DNA of 5,425 nt from WTJX01 sp045106295 (GTDB lineage: Bacteria > Bacteroidota > Bacteroidia > Cytophagales > JAAEPT01), in contig JBGCEI010000211.1 in assembly GCA_045106295.1 (NCBI GenBank), positions 1-5,425 of the forward strand. Direction: 5' to 3'. The first letter of the stretch is position 1. Each line of letters begins with the position of its first letter. Of this stretch, positions 4,686 through 5,425 are shown piece after piece. The notes under the pieces were generated by a model. That model saw nothing but the letters and a program-made list of their open reading frames with translations, ran no database searches and was not told the DNA's origin. The position numbers and the translations under genes are program-made.

Positions 4686-5425
4686 CTATTCTACTATCTC
4701 AGTTACCTGACCAGCACCAACAGTTCTACCACCTTCTCTAATAGCAAATCTTAATCCTACTTCCATTGCTACATCGTTGATCATGTGTACTTCTACAGTC
4801 ACATTATCACCTGGCATTACCATCTCAACACCATCTGCTAATTTGATCTCACCTGTAACGTCTGTTGTTCTGAAATAGAACTGAGGACGGTATTTATTAA
4901 AGAAAGGAGTATGTCTACCACCTTCTTCTTTAGAAAGCACATAAACTTCAGCTTTAAATTTAGTGTGAGTAGAAACGGTTCCTACCTTAGAGATTACCAT
5001 ACCTCTTTTGATAGCTTCTTTCTCAACACCTCTTAAAAGTAAACCTACATTATCTCCAGCTCTACCTTCATCTAATATTTTACGGAACATCTCTACTCCA
5101 GTAATTGTAGACTTCATAGATTCAGCACCCATACCGATGATATCAACTTCATCACCAGTGTTAATGATACCTTTTTCCACTCTACCTGTTGCTACAGTAC
5201 CACGACCTGTGATTGAGAATACATCTTCAACCGGCATCAAGAACGGCTTATCTACATCTCTTTCTGGAAGAGGAATATGAGAATCAACAGCATCCATTAA
5301 TTCTTTGATAGAGTCAACCCATTTTTGCTCTCCGTTAAGACCTCCAAGTGCAGAACCTTTGATCACTGGACATCCTTCGAATCCATTTTTCTCTAATTCT
5401 TCAACTACTTCCATTTCAACTAGTT
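4686..5425 (-). CDS. tuf: Elongation factor Tu, C-terminal 245 residues (5' end outside window)
   Basis: EF-Tu delivers aminoacyl-tRNA to the ribosome as a GTP complex. The frame is open to the right edge and begins LVEMEV, matching E. coli EF-Tu from about residue 148, so the ATG at 5414 is an internal methionine and not the start. Visible parts are the end of the G domain with the G5 motif GSAL (residues 23-26 here), domain 2 (from about DKPFLMPVEDVFSITGRGT to TGVEMFRKILDEGRAGDNVG), and domain 3 with SKEEGGRHTPFF, YRPQFYFRTTDVTG and the C-terminal LRFAIREGGRTVGAG. The P-loop, switch regions and NKxD motif lie outside the window. The segment between LVEMEV and GSAL is two residues shorter than in E. 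coli and contains a cysteine (EGCPVIK). The stop is TAG at 4688-4686, followed by a terminator, so tuf seems to end its own transcript. Confidence 0.97.
   Translation of the reverse strand, partial: LVEMEVVEELEKNGFEGCPVIKGSALGGLNGEQKWVDSIKELMDAVDSHIPLPERDVDKPFLMPVEDVFSITGRGTVATGRVEKGIINTGDEVDIIGMGAESMKSTITGVEMFRKILDEGRAGDNVGLLLRGVEKEAIKRGMVISKVGTVSTHTKFKAEVYVLSKEEGGRHTPFFNKYRPQFYFRTTDVTGEIKLADGVEMVMPGDNVTVEVHMINDVAMEVGLRFAIREGGRTVGAGQVTEIVE

Noticed and set aside
4686..5414. A complete 242-residue protein starting at ATG 5414
   Set aside because: The frame continues upstream as LVE before this methionine, and LVEMEV is an internal EF-Tu segment. The gene is cut by the window edge.
1..5425. 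Mobile element, CRISPR array, defence or other accessory system
   Set aside because: Apart from the two intergenic control regions, short gene spacers and the tRNA, the window is filled by conserved core genes in an expected order, and I saw no transposase, direct-repeat array, attachment site or abrupt composition change.

Overview
The window is a core housekeeping locus of an A+T-rich bacterium, and every gene reads on the minus strand. In transcription order (right to left) it holds the 3' part of tuf (EF-Tu), tRNA-Trp(CCA), secE, nusG, rplK, rplA, rplJ, rplL and the 5' part of rpoB, which runs off the left edge. The organism is most likely a member of Bacteroidota, probably of the Cytophagia type. 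The reasons are the RpoB and EF-Tu sequence style, a TTG-N19-TAnnTTTG promoter upstream of tRNA-Trp, and A/T-rich start regions without Shine-Dalgarno motifs. The class-level guess rests on remembered sequence style and is less secure than the phylum.

Positions 5425-4686 encode EF-Tu from about residue 148 onward (E. coli numbering). A strong intrinsic terminator follows. Its U-tract overlaps the -33 element of a promoter that appears to start the next transcript. That transcript begins with a roughly 55-nt leader and tRNA-Trp. SecE follows after 19 nt and starts with GTG. The genes secE-nusG-rplK-rplA-rplJ are packed with 1-nt or 4-nt overlaps or spacers of 1-15 nt, which suggests translational coupling. 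A 39-nt A/T-rich spacer leads into rplL. A 127-nt spacer with three inverted repeats then separates rplL from rpoB. RpoB has no in-frame ATG before codon 127, and its conserved N-terminus points to a TTG start at 1485.

The products serve the gene-expression machinery: L11, L1, L10 and L7/L12 form the L1 arm and GTPase stalk of the 50S subunit, EF-Tu works on that stalk, NusG joins RNA polymerase to the ribosome, SecE is a translocon subunit, and RpoB is the catalytic beta subunit.

I see no mobile element, CRISPR array, defence system or foreign gene. The points worth a second look are regulatory: the terminator-promoter overlap, the non-ATG starts, the tRNA-mRNA junction, the hairpin cluster before rpoB, and the lack of room for classical L1 and L10 leader sites.
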